From positions 2,418,001 to 2,482,000 of the forward strand of contig WWBZ02000040.1 in NCBI GenBank assembly GCA_011503125.2: DNA of 64,000 nucleotides. The letters are read 5' to 3'. Source of the stretch: Botryosphaeria dothidea. Its lineage: Eukaryota; Ascomycota; Dothideomycetes; Botryosphaeriales; Botryosphaeriaceae. Shown here in pieces: positions 45,143-55,898 of the stretch. Each line of letters opens with the position of its first letter. Position 1 is the stretch's first letter. The position numbers and the translations under genes are program-made. The notes beneath the pieces are model-generated. The model made no database searches and was not told the origin of the DNA. It was given only the letters and a program-made list of their open reading frames with translations.

Positions 45143-46300
45143 ATGTCGACTACCGACCACCAGTCCCCGTTCTCCATCCGCCCTGAGGATCTCCACCGCC
45201 TGGAGTCCTCCAAGCCTTTCCAAGTCCTGCGCAACTACCTGGCCGTCAATGCCACCAATGAGTGAGTATTGTCCCCTCGCCGACATCGCACCTTGTCCAT
45301 GTCTGCAGCATTCTCAGAACTTATGGCTAACTTGATGTGTCTAGGTTGTGCCATGAGCATGCCTGCTGTTCTCCCGAAGTTCAGGCAACATGGTTGCTCC
45401 ACAGGGACATCCTGCACGCCTTGATCATGCCCGTCGTGCAGCTTTTCCGCCGCGCTTCTGGACTAGCTGAAGCTGCCCTCTGCAGCTGCAAGCCAGAGGA
45501 CCTTGAAATGGCCTTCACCAGAGACGCTCGCAGTGGCTTCCTCTGGCTGCAGTGCTTCCTTGCTGATGAGGAAGAATGGTGCCAGACCATTGGTTGTCCA
45601 GGTATGTCTTAGCACTTCAATCTATTGGAGCTTCCATCTAACAAACTTTCCAGCCTGCGTTGTCAGCTCGACACTGTCCACCGAGCAACACCTCCGAATA
45701 ACCTTCACTGCTCTCAACCTTGCCACTGAATCTGAATCTCGCGACTCCGATCAGAGCCTTCCTTCCCTCCCATTCTTCGCCGAAGCCCTCCGCGCCGCGA
45801 TCGACTCGGACCCTTTCTGGGAATCCTACCCGGGAGCCTCTACCACTTTTGAGAATTCCGCGCACAAGCTCACTCAACACATCCATGCCCTCATCGACCA
45901 ATGCGGCGAAATCGAGGCGTTGGTTGCCGACTACGATGCCACGCCCACCGACTCTCAGACCTCCACCCAACTCGTCAGGTTCCAGCAACGCGCCCAGCCT
46001 GTGCGAGCACCCGCCGGGTTCCTTCGATTCGGCGCCGAGAGCAAGTGCCCCGCCGTCAAGCCCAGTCGCCTGGCCCGGAGGCAGCAGCGCATGCGACAAG
46101 AGGAGCAGGTGCTGCTGCAGAAGCTCGTGGCCCAATGCTGGGGCCAGGTTGCGCTAGCCGGTGCTGTCCCAGGCGCGAGGGATCGTGCTCACGTTAAGGC
46201 ACTGATGAGGGGCCCTGCCAACGCAAACGGTTTCTTCCTGGGGAACGGCAGTGCCACTAGCTTCGGCGAGAAGAGGAGGCGGAGCTTGACGTGCCCTTGA
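45143..46300 (+). CDS. Cysteine-rich protein of unknown function, 340 aa
   Basis: Exons are 45143-45261, 45345-45601 and 45654-46300. The two introns (83 and 52 nt) have good GT-AG borders and the joined frame is exact. I do not recognise the family. Between residues 42 and 127 there are nine cysteines (42, 47, 48, 86, 88, 110, 119, 124, 127) with histidines at 43 and 45, in the patterns LCHEHACC, CSCKPED and WCQTIGCPAC. This suggests metal binding or, less likely, disulfides, since there is no signal peptide. The rest is helical, with an Arg/Gln-rich stretch (SRLARRQQRMRQEEQ) near the end. It could be a transcriptional or chromatin protein, but this is not shown. Two-intron structure and coding character make the gene itself likely. 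Confidence 0.75.
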
Positions 46301-48449
46301 ATGGCACAAATTCCTCTCCATTTCATTCCAAGGTCATTCTTCTAAAAGCAAGAGATGGAGCTCGCACCATTCTTCCACATTCACATCAATTACCTCTTTT
46401 TAAATTAGAAAAGAAAATGGGATTTGGCATAGGATTCGAATTATCGGCATTGGGTGGATCAAAAAGAATCACATCCTCGAGGCGTTTTGCAGGGCAGGCA
46501 TCCCTGCCATCGGAGTTCACGGTTATTGGTTGATACCTCAGAGACCTCTGTTTCTTTAGATTAGCATTTCACTGGTGGGAGAAAGGCAAAGACGGCGTTT
46601 TATGGTGTATTATTTTCTACTCAGAAACTGGTAGCAACCTGCTATCTCTTCAGATTAGATTCGAAGAATCAGAAACATGATTTCGCTGCATGAAGTTCTT
46701 CTACCAATGTGGAAAGTGACTCAAAACATCACGAGATCCTGACGACTATTTCTGTGACAACGCGTCAACTTCTCCACGCAGTTTCTCCGTGGATTTGCAA
46801 TGTTTCGTCTGGTGAAACTGCGCAGGTAGCCTTGCCGTGGACCCCGCAAGCTCCCCACCACCGTGCGGCAGGAGCTCGTTGGGGGCATGCCGAGCCGAAG
46901 TCACTTGTAATGGAAAACTCCCGAAACTTCGGGGCCCAGCGTACTTTCTGCCGAGAACCGTCGTCATCGCCCGGACACCTTGCCTGAAAGGCCGTGCAAC
47001 ACGAGGGTGGCTGAACAGGAGGGTGCTCCAGCCCACGGCTAGCTTCCAATCCGATATTTCCACAGACGAGCCAGATTGAGGTCTGATCACAATTGTTAGG
47101 GAGAATCAGAGCATTTTTGCGGATTTTCTTGTTACTAGAAATGCACCACGCTTTCGTTCGGATGAATGCCTCCACTTGCCACGAACTTGTATCTGTTGAA
47201 GGTCTCTAGCGTTAACCGTCGGCTGCGGCACCCCTCTATAGGAGCAGCTTAATTACTGCACACCACATTCGGAAAGTTTCTTCCCCTTCCGAAACCAATA
47301 GGTCCGGCCAATACCTCTCCCGCTCGTGCACGCGCTCAAAGACGAGCTTTTTTACGAGCCGATCTTCGTCGGCGCCCGACGACGAACGCGGGGAAGAAAG
47401 ATTGCATGGTGAGAGAGCTCTCACGACGGTTGCGCCACGAGACGGAGCCGACCCAATACCGCGGAAAAAACGCCACACGCAGACCCCGAGAAAGCCGCAT
47501 AGGGTTCTTCGGTGGTCAGCAGCATCCCGCGCTTACTCCTGCCCCGCGGCGAGCACAGGTGCCGGGGCGGTAGTCAGCTCGTTCCTGCTTTGTCGTGTGT
47601 TGGTTCTGCTATATATAGCTGTGCTCGCATTGCTGGTGTTAACGGCGGAATTGTCGGCTCTCGATTTGGTGCCCATGTATCGGCGTTACCATTGAGTGTG
47701 TGCATCTACATGTTTTCGCCACATGAGGAAGCACGATCGGATCCTGGTATTTCCCCCCCCTCGAAGTGGTGCTCGTGCGGGGGCCATCTTGGCTGTTGAT
47801 GTACTCAGCTGTGAGCACCCCCGGTGGCAATTATAGTGGCTGAGGTCAGTCGAGGTACAAGAAGCCGGAGGCTAGTTTAGGCGCGCGTGGCGGCCGTGAT
47901 GGTTGAGACTATCGAAAATAGACGATAAGGCGTGATTGCGTACATATCTTCAAATTTCCACTCAACGGTCTCGGCTGCTTTAATGTCCGCCACTATCTCC
48001 TGGCGCACAGCGAGAGATTCTCACTTCACCATTCTCTCCGGCTGTCATTTTTCCAACTGCTGAACGGCAACGAACACACCAAGTAGATAGCGACGATTTG
48101 GTTGAAATACTTTTTTATGGCTATTTCAAGAAATGTGTATCCTAGCCAATGCTATGCACAGCGGACGTATAGGGAGGAAGAAAGCGTTATTTCCCTACGC
48201 CAAAGAATTTCTCGACGTCCACCAACCTCACATGCGCCCATACTTTACAAAGCCCAAACCCCTAGAACGCCTGGCAGATTCGAAGAGAACTAGCCCATCG
48301 GTGACCTCCGAAGAGGATACGAGAAAAGAGGAACCATTAAGTCTTTCAGGAGACATGTCATCGAGTCGTCGCTCCGGACCGAGAAGTGAAGACGCTTTTG
48401 ACTTTTGGTGGTAGAAAAGAGGAAAGCAGCGATGCGCAAGGATTGCTCC
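46301..48449. other. Intergenic, 2.1 kb, with repeat copy
   Basis: Between the convergent 45143 gene and NOP58. No gene supported; holds copy C of the dispersed repeat (47157-47237). Confidence 0.45.
47157..47237 (+). repeat. Dispersed degenerate repeat, copy C
   Basis: The first block (47157-47180, GGATGAATGCCTCCACTT type) and second block (47209-47237, GTTAACCGTCGGCTGCGGCA then CCCCTCT) match copy A in order and orientation, with shorter spacing. The second block is the better preserved of the two. Confidence 0.55.
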
Positions 48450-50223
48450 TTACTCCTTGTTCTTCTTCTTCTTCTTTTTCTCCGACTTCTCACCATCATC
48501 GTCGCGCTTCCTCTTCTTAGGGTCAGCCGCTCCCTCCGTAGCATCCTTCGACGCCTTCTTTGCCTCCTTAGCTGCCTTCTTCGCCTCCTTGGCCTCGCGC
48601 TTCGCGGCACGCTCAGCTTTTCTTGCCTTCTTCGCCTCTTTTTCGGCCTTCTTCGATGCCTTCTCGTCACAGTTCTTCACGGCCTTCTTGGGGGCCTCCG
48701 CCTCCGATTCACTTTCCGAGCTCGACGCGCCGTCGACCTCCTCAACGCCGTTGGCCTTGGCATTCGCAGCCGGCTCGTTGCCAGTGAGGCCATCGGCATC
48801 CGCGTTGTACTTCTTGGCCTCCTTGATGTCGAACTTGGGTGCCTTGGTCTGACCACTCGGGCCGATGCCGACGCCCTTAGACTGAATGGGCCTACCCTCG
48901 AGCGCGCGCAGCCTGCGCTCAATGGCGAGGCGGGCAGAATTTCCGAGCGCAGCCTTCTCCTCCTCTGTGGGTTCCTCCACGGTGCCCTCGCTGTTGGCAC
49001 CCCAGTCCGCCAGCGAGTCGACACGGAGACCAAGAGCAGCCTTGGAGGCGAGCATACGGGCAATCTTGCCCTTGTTCTTTCCGGATGCCTGGCCGATAAG
49101 GGAGGCGTGGTAGATAAGACCATACTTGGGGGTATCGTGCTTGGTCTTCAGAGCCCTGAAAAGAGCCTTCTCGGCACCAAGAATCTGAATGGTGGAACCG
49201 GGAGACTTGGCAAGGCTCATCAAGCTACCGGCGTGAGCGATCAGGCGGGCACCAACGAGGTCTCCGACAAGCGCAGTGAGGTTGGGCGCGATTGCCGACA
49301 TGCGGGTGGACAGGTAGTTAGAGAGCTGTGAACGGTACTCGGTAAAGCCGACAACCTGCTCAGCGAGTGCCTTGATGTTGTCGAGATCTTCGTCGGTGAT
49401 CTCAGTACCCATAGAAACCTCGGCAGCAACCTTCAGAGATGCCTCAATCTCTTCCGGCAGAATGTCGGACAGATCCGTGTTAACGCAGTTGGACCTCATA
49501 CCCATAGCCAAAATGGTGCGCGCATATGCCACATTGTCGTTGATGATCTTGGCCATCTCGGGGAAATGCCAGCCATACCACTCCTTCACCCTCATGGCGT
49601 ACATGTTAAGCTCCTTATCCAGGTCGTCGAGAAGAGAAATGGCCTGAATAATCATAGTGTCGACCTTGTCGGTAGAGAACTTGAGCTTGTGGCGGGAGAG
49701 CGAGTGAGAGAGACCGAGAGACATGGTCGAGACATCGTCGGGCTTCAACGCAGGAATGAGAGAGGTAAGGTGGAGGCGAATGGCGCGGAAGACATCCTGG
49801 GTCGAAGAGTCGGAAATGGGGGTGATGGACAGGCCGGGAAGCTTGTTGATAGAATTGCCCAGCTTGGGATCGGCCACGGCGAGGGAGGCCTTCTTCTCAT
49901 CCTTGATCTCATCCAGCAAGCTGCTGAGCATGGGCGTGACCTTGCCGTCGGTCAGTGCAGCAGCCTCATTGAGAGCGGTGGCTGCGCTGTCGAACTTTTC
50001 AAACTTCTTCAGCTTGAGCCTGCACGAAGAGAGGTCAGTTCAACCGCTAAGTCTGAGCCTGCAATGCGTAGTCGGCAGGAGGTATATGGAGTACTGACAG
50101 TCCGCAGACGCCCTCAGCAGTCTCGGTCTCTTGTGCGAGGTCATCGCGCTTGAGCAGCTTCTTGTCTTTGGCCTTAAGAAGAGCGTAGCCGGCGCTCGTT
50201 TCCGTGAGGATGAAGAGGGTCAT
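48450..50223 (-). CDS. NOP58: Nucleolar protein 58, core C/D-box snoRNP protein
   Basis: Nop58 binds box C/D snoRNAs together with Nop56, Snu13 and fibrillarin and is needed for 2'-O-methylation and processing of rRNA in the nucleolus. Exon 1 (50099-50223) encodes the start [21 protein letters not shown] 79-nt intron follows, and exon 2 (48450-50019) completes 564 residues. The NOP5NT domain is followed by the coiled-coil region ([32 protein letters not shown]) and the Nop domain ([33 protein letters not shown]). The C-terminal 120 residues are the typical Lys/Glu-rich tail ending in a poly-Lys stretch. It is divergent from ARP10. Confidence 0.95.
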
Positions 50224-50621
50224 AGCGAATAGCGCGGGGGGGATAAAAATGCCCGTCGTAGGCGCAGGGTCGGAAGCGGGTGCTGCTGGTCGCGTCGCAG
50301 CTTTTTCTCGAGCGGGCGCTGCAGTTTTCGACGGCAGCTCGCACTTTTTCTCGCGCTAGCGGGCTGCGGCAATTGGTTGTTCCGTGCCGCCAATGCTGGT
50401 CGCGCCAAGCCCTGCCAGCCAGCGCAGCGCGTCTTCCGGCGCGCGTTTGTCCAGCTCCCAGAATGTCTGTTTGTTACTCCAACTTCTTCCTCACGACGCT
50501 CGCCATCCTTCACCCTCTAGGCGAGGCTCAGCGCCTCCAGCCTGACTGAAGCTAGTCGCCGGTCGCTCGACGTACCGCCGTTTCACAATCACTCAAATCC
50601 AGCACGTTCGGCCGCGTCAAA
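50224..50621. other. Bidirectional promoter, NOP58 / ARP10
   Basis: 398 bp between divergent starts. GC-rich, no clear TATA box, no gene. Confidence 0.5.
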
Positions 50622-52415
50622 ATGAGCTCGCAGGAATTTCTGAACCCGAAACTCTCTATCGGACGCACTCGACCTTCGTCAATCCAATTTGATTCAGGCC
50701 GGAAGCTTTCTCCCACAACGCCGTCTGCGCGAGCGTTGTCCGGCATTTATGGGTCATCGGCAGCAGCAAGCTTTCGTTCCGACGAGGAACATCTAATCTT
50801 CGAATTTGGATCTCGCCATCTCCGCGCTGGCTTCGCGGGGGAAAGCAAACCGCGATGCACCAGATCATTCGGACCGGATGAGCAGCGCAGAGTCGGCGAC
50901 TTCCGCCGGTGGATGCCCGGTTACGACGTTGTACGCCGAAAGAGGAAACGAGGCCAAGATTGGGGAGAGGAGTATGAGTTGTGGAAAATGGATCTTCGTA
51001 ATGCGGACCTCGGCTTGGTTGAAGACAAAATTGAGCGAGCTGTGAGAGAGATTGTCTCTCAATACCTCCTTCTTGACCACCGGCCGCGACGTGCCACAGT
51101 TGCAGTACCTCCTCTACTACCTCGGCCGCTCCTTTCAGCTCTACTGTCTTCCGTTTTCACCACTTTACAAGCCATCAGCATCACCGTCCTATCTATACCT
51201 GTCCTGCACATCGTCTCTGCAGGTCTGAGGTCTGGGCTGGTCATCGACCTAGGATGGGGGGAAACCACAGTCACTGCTGTCTATGAGTATCGCGAGATCC
51301 ACCATGAGAGCAGCGTACGAGCTGGGAAATATCTCACGGAAGAGATGGCTAAACTTCTGAACGAAGAATGTCACAAGTCGAAAAAGGGCCCCCCGCCGGA
51401 AATCAAAGAGGAGATCACTTTTGAGGAGGCCGAGGAGGTGTTGACGCGAATGGCCTGGTGCTGGGACCGCAGAGAAGCCCAAAAACGTAAGAGTGGCGCG
51501 AATCCACCTACAACTACCGAGGCAGCCGAAGATCCTACCATAACGATACCATTCCCCGCCGCAACCCCACCGATATCTGTCTCCCTCCCTTTCAGTCGCT
51601 TTGCTGAGCCTTCTGAGAATGCACTATTCGCTAGCGATTCCTCCGCCCATGACATCGATGATCACGACCTTCCTATTCCGCTTCTTGCCTACAACGCTCT
51701 GCTCTCAATTCCTATCGATGCCCGGAAACTATGTATGTCGCGTATCATTGTTACGGGCGGGGCCTCAAAATTGCCGGGTGTGAAGCGACGTGTACTTTCG
51801 GAGATCGAGCAGCTGATCAAAAGACGTGGATGGGACCCTGTTCGAAGCTATGGCAGTGCTACCCAGAAGCATGAGGAATTGCAGATGCGGAGTCACCACG
51901 TTCGCAGCAACACAGTCGACACTCTTTCGCCTCTTCCTCTCCAATCTCCAGGCACAGGAACTATTTCAGAAACAATTTCCCAGCAGGAAGAGGAGGCGGA
52001 AGACGAGAGCTCGCAGCAAACGCCAGGGTCCCAGACGCCCACTTCACAACGTGCTTCTTCCCGCTCATCCGGCACAGTCACCCCAGCACCAGCATCGGAA
52101 CTGCCTCAAGAGATCGATCCGATCACAGCGAAGCTGGAGACTCTGAGCATGAAGAACCGCCCACCAGGGCCAGAGGGAGTAGTGCGAGGCGTGGAGACGC
52201 TAGGTGCCTGGGCAGGCGCCAGCATCGTAGCTCAGCTACGTATCAGAGGCATCGTAGAGGTAGACAAAGACCGCTTCATGCAACATGGCTTGGCTGGTGC
52301 AACCAAAGATACAGGGCACGCAACTGTTGTTGAGCAAAAGAGACAGAGCAGCCTGGGCACCGGGGGAAGAGCTGCGGGCGACAGAGGCAGCTGGACTTTG
52401 GGTGTTTGGGCATAA
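50622..52415 (+). CDS. ARP10: Actin-related protein, Arp10/Arp11-like (dynactin pointed-end)
   Basis: Arp10 (Arp11) caps the pointed end of the Arp1 filament of dynactin, the dynein cofactor for nuclear and vesicle movement in hyphae. It is a single exon of 597 residues. The actin fold is recognisable but divergent: HLIFEFGSRHLRAGFAGESK corresponds to the first phosphate-loop region, GLVIDLGWGETTVTAVYEYR to the second, and CMSRIIVTGGASKLPGVKRR to the adenosine motif. There is a long Ser/Thr/Pro-rich insertion (about residues 430-510) before the ending ETLGAWAGASIVAQLRIRGI, the counterpart of the actin WIGGSILAS region. The 40 residues before the fold are a fungal extension. The catalytic motif is degraded, as usual for Arp10. 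Other divergent Arps are less likely but not excluded. Confidence 0.75.
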   Translation: MSSQEFLNPKLSIGRTRPSSIQFDSGRKLSPTTPSARALSGIYGSSAAASFRSDEEHLIFEFGSRHLRAGFAGESKPRCTRSFGPDEQRRVGDFRRWMPGYDVVRRKRKRGQDWGEEYELWKMDLRNADLGLVEDKIERAVREIVSQYLLLDHRPRRATVAVPPLLPRPLLSALLSSVFTTLQAISITVLSIPVLHIVSAGLRSGLVIDLGWGETTVTAVYEYREIHHESSVRAGKYLTEEMAKLLNEECHKSKKGPPPEIKEEITFEEAEEVLTRMAWCWDRREAQKRKSGANPPTTTEAAEDPTITIPFPAATPPISVSLPFSRFAEPSENALFASDSSAHDIDDHDLPIPLLAYNALLSIPIDARKLCMSRIIVTGGASKLPGVKRRVLSEIEQLIKRRGWDPVRSYGSATQKHEELQMRSHHVRSNTVDTLSPLPLQSPGTGTISETISQQEEEAEDESSQQTPGSQTPTSQRASSRSSGTVTPAPASELPQEIDPITAKLETLSMKNRPPGPEGVVRGVETLGAWAGASIVAQLRIRGIVEVDKDRFMQHGLAGATKDTGHATVVEQKRQSSLGTGGRAAGDRGSWTLGVWA

Positions 52416-53329
52416 CCATGTTTCGACTAGGCCTCGGGAACTTTGGTATAGTTACGTGTTACGTGTAGATGTACAGTAGATAGTCAAAGACACGATTATT
52501 TGTTATGTTTAGGTCCTGGGTAGAGGTGAGGTCGAGGCGCGCGTCTCAGAACTGTGGCTTATTTTCCCTTCTGATCAAGCCCTTTCATTGATGGATGCAT
52601 GTGGGTATATCTGCAGTCAAGGTGTAGACATTACTACTTGTATCAGGCGTTGTTTGGTATGCCGGAGATGAGCCGAGCGAGTTTTTCAGGAAACGAACTA
52701 CAAAGAAGACCCGGTCAACCTCATTCTGCTCCTGCATATCACTCAGCTTCCGTGCTTTTCGAGTGTATTAATACTAAAGTATTTACACGTGATCTTTCAC
52801 AGAATCCGTGTGGAGAACGATTCTGGTTGTGCGTAAGAAACTTCGTGATCACAGCTTGCTCAGTCTCCACTTTGGTCTTGCGTTCCTTTTCCATTCAACA
52901 TACGCTACTTCTCACGTCTTGACCCGATGCCGCGGAGGTTCCTTTCTTCTTTTCTCCAACAATCTCTGGATTTCTATTGGCAATTTTTTTTCTCCTCTGC
53001 AACTGTCCTAAAATTTCCTCCATCCTTTGTCATACCGTTCGCTAGCCGCCATTCCGTAGTTACCCGGATCATCAGGGCCAAAGTCAATCACCGCCATCAC
53101 ACCTGCTGTGATCGCCATCCAAGCTTTGGAGAAACTATAGAGAGAGTTACTAACGTTTTCTTTTCATAGAGGTGCTTTGCGCGTTCTCCTCACCCTCAAA
53201 AACGAGCGCATCCAACGCTTGAATCCGCAGATAGAAAAAATTAACCCACTGCGGGCGCCCTTCCTTGCGCAAATCTGATCGCAAAACCTTGCGTGGATAG
53301 TCAGAGTCAGTTGCGCCACCCAGACCAGG
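52416..53329. other. Intergenic between ARP10 and RPC9
   Basis: 3' flank of ARP10 and promoter of RPC9. No gene or RNA supported. Confidence 0.5.
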
Positions 53330-53940
53330 ATGAAGGTCATCGAAAAGCAATCTTCGGTTCTCACCAACTGGGAGGTCCTGAACATCGTCCGCGAGCAAAA
53401 GGCCGAATATGACGGCAGCGACGGCACCAGCCGCACTCGGCCCATGCCTAGCAACCTGAACCGGATTCTCACCGACGTAAGTTGTGACTCAAGGCAACAT
53501 CTTCCCCCATATTGCTCATCAAAATGCCACAGGTCGAAGCTCAGCTCACAGAAAAATCATCCCCGCTCGCTGGCCAGCACAAGTACCGCAGCGAAGCCAT
53601 ACGCGCACTCTACGTCAAGACGCGCGAGGCTGGCTTCGAAATCGAGAAGGCCGAGATGCTCATGATCTTCAATCTGCGGCCCAAGTCGCTTGCTGAGCTC
53701 GATACCATCATGGAGGAGCTCGACAGCCGTTATGACGAGGCGAAGCAGGAGGAGCTGCTAGCCATTGTCAAGGAGTGTTTGGGACCGCTGGACGACGGCG
53801 AGCAGGAGCCGCCGCAGGACGAGAAAAATACGGACTGGAAGCACGACAGGCACAGGGCCGCTGGCGCAGATATAGGACTGAACGGGGAGAAGCTCGATAA
53901 GGCTATGGCGGATGTAAGCCTGACGGAGAATGGGGCATAG
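53330..53940 (+). CDS. RPC17: RNA polymerase III subunit RPC9 (C17, RPB4/CRCP family)
   Basis: C17 pairs with C25 to form the Pol III stalk that contacts TFIIIB during initiation at tRNA and 5S genes. Exon 1 (53330-53476) begins MKVIEKQSSVLTNWEVLNIV. The intron is 53477-53532, and exon 2 (53533-53940) completes 184 residues. The HRDC-like RPB4 fold is seen in YRSEAIRALYVKTREAGFEI, EKAEMLMIFNLRPKSLAELD and IMEELDSRYDEAKQEELLAI. The C-terminal 50 residues are charged and variable. The stop is only 94 bp from the stop of the convergent COG8 gene, so the 3' UTRs must overlap or be very short. Confidence 0.9.
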
Positions 53941-54034
53941 TAAAAGAGAAGTCGGTGCTTGGGTGGAGTTCGATGAATTCGACAAATTAAATGCTTCTTC
54001 ATTGGGAGCGTCATAAGGTATTATTTCTATTCTC

Positions 54035-55510
54035 TTAGCTGGAAACAGAAGCTGTCCGGCCTGAGCCAACACCGCTCGCGAGCAGTTCCAGCCTGCTGGC
54101 CTGGATGCGGTGCTTCTTCATTACCTCCACCCACTCTTCTTCGCTGTCGTCATCCTCATCCTCATCCTCACCCTCGTCCAATTCATCTTTTAGTAATGCA
54201 AGCATCATTCCAAAATCCCCTCCTAATCGACCCAAACTTCCTGCGCAGTACAAGACCTGAGTCAATAGGCTATCTCTCGAAGCTCGGTCCTGCACGTTCG
54301 GCAAGTATTTCCATAATGTCTCGGCCAAGAGTTCTATGAGGTGTTGTGGGAATGTTGCCAGAGCCGAAGGTAACGGCTGTAGTGTGTCATCATCATTCGC
54401 ACGTGTAGGTGACTTCACACCTGAAGCCAGATCACTGCTGTCGTCTCCCGCCGACCCTGGGGCCGGCAAGGCTGAGGGAAATATGCTCTTGTACATGGAG
54501 ATGATCGCGAAACTCTGCTCACGGAAAATCTCGATGTAGCGTTTCAAATAGCGTTCCGTCTGCTGCCCACCAGCCCAGTTGTCTCTGCCTTTCTCGCCAT
54601 TCGACCGCCTGGCAGCTTCTTGGTCTGCCAGCTCTCGCAGCGGATCTAGCGCGTCAAGCGTACTCAGCAGATTCGCCAGACGGCAAACTAGGAACAGCGA
54701 GCCCAAAGCTCCTTCATTGCCCCCGATGCTCGTGCTTTTCTGATTATAATTCCACGCCTGGTCCAGCTCCGGGGCAATGCGCCTCAGCCACCCGATTGTT
54801 CTCATAGCTCCTGCAAGTTTGATTCCCTGGCTCTGAAGACTAGTGATCAAATTTGTCGCCATGCCCTTCATCTCCTGCTCCGCCTGTGTGGAGATTTCCG
54901 TGACCAAGCCGACGTTCGGGTACAGCGCGTGGAGTCGCTTAATGTGGGCGTGCAGATCTAGCGCGGATGCGTAGTTGGCATTGCTCAAGCCGGATGTGGC
55001 CGCGATTCCTGCGCCGTGGGTCGCACCGCCTGAAGATGATATGGCGGATGACAGCAGAGTTGGTAGTTCGAGGACATCTGCCACGCGATCGACATTGCGG
55101 GCTAGTAGCATGGCCTTGCGCCGACGATCAAGGATGGCATTCTCGCCGGAACGGCTGTAGGTCTTCTCGAAGAGTGTGCTAGCGGTTTCAAGCTCGGGCA
55201 GGGCATCTTGTAGCTCAGCAGCATGCTTTGCAAATTGAGGAAGGGAGGACGAGAGACTGTTAAGGCTGGCGGTCGAGGCGATGATTGACTTGTGGGAGCG
55301 CTTGGAGAGGGCCTGAAGGCTGCGGACGGTGGAGGCGGAGGATTGCACGAGCGACTGCGGTTCGGAGGAGCTCAGCGACGACAGGGACAGCGTGGCCAGG
55401 CGGTTGAGATAGCTCTGGGTAGCGGGGTCGCTGGGCGACGGAACGGGCCTGGAGGAGGCATCTTGAGCGTCAAAGTAGGGTGTAAGTAGGTCGTACAGCG
55501 GATCGGCCAT
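54035..55510 (-). CDS. COG8: Conserved oligomeric Golgi complex subunit 8 (Dor1-like)
   Basis: Cog8 belongs to lobe B of the COG tether, which captures vesicles for retrograde transport within the Golgi. It is a single exon of 491 residues. The Dor1-like domain is readable: SYLNRLATLSLSSLSSSEPQ, LQALSKRSHKSIIAS, LLARNVDRVADVLELPTLLS, YASALDLHAHIKRLHALYPN, AGAMRTIGWLRRIAPELDQA and ERYLKRYIEIFREQSFAIIS followed by MYKSIFP. An acidic run (DELDEGEDEDEDDDSEEEW) lies near the C-terminus. The gene is divergent from the UBE2O-like gene and convergent with RPC9. Confidence 0.88.
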   Translation of the reverse strand: MADPLYDLLTPYFDAQDASSRPVPSPSDPATQSYLNRLATLSLSSLSSSEPQSLVQSSASTVRSLQALSKRSHKSIIASTASLNSLSSSLPQFAKHAAELQDALPELETASTLFEKTYSRSGENAILDRRRKAMLLARNVDRVADVLELPTLLSSAISSSGGATHGAGIAATSGLSNANYASALDLHAHIKRLHALYPNVGLVTEISTQAEQEMKGMATNLITSLQSQGIKLAGAMRTIGWLRRIAPELDQAWNYNQKSTSIGGNEGALGSLFLVCRLANLLSTLDALDPLRELADQEAARRSNGEKGRDNWAGGQQTERYLKRYIEIFREQSFAIISMYKSIFPSALPAPGSAGDDSSDLASGVKSPTRANDDDTLQPLPSALATFPQHLIELLAETLWKYLPNVQDRASRDSLLTQVLYCAGSLGRLGGDFGMMLALLKDELDEGEDEDEDDDSEEEWVEVMKKHRIQASRLELLASGVGSGRTASVSS

Positions 55511-55898
55511 GGTGGCCAGCGAACACGATGGTGGTGAAGCTTCTCTAGCGGTTGACGCAGGAAACGGAGCTGTCGCGACTCGGAGCGTCGGAGCGCGGAG
55601 CGGCCAGAACTACATGTGATTGGGAATTTCTTGTGCTACATTTGGCGCGCCGACGTCGAGTGCACACAAGGATCCTCTCGCTCCGTGGGCAACCTCGCTG
55701 CTGCGATCCCTTCTTCTGCTCCTTCCCGGAGTCGCCCCTCCTGCCTGTTGCGCCAACGCCGGCGACACCCTCGCCCTCGACGGCCCTCCTGCCCGCCGCG
55801 TTCGCGCATCGCATCCGAGTACCCCACCATCCTTGCCGCTCGCCGCTCGCCGCATCCCACCGGTCCCTCACGCCCGCGCCGCGTGCTCGCCGCCCAAC
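55511..55898. other. Bidirectional promoter, COG8 / UBE2O-like
   Basis: 388 bp between divergent starts, GC-rich, no gene. Confidence 0.5.
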
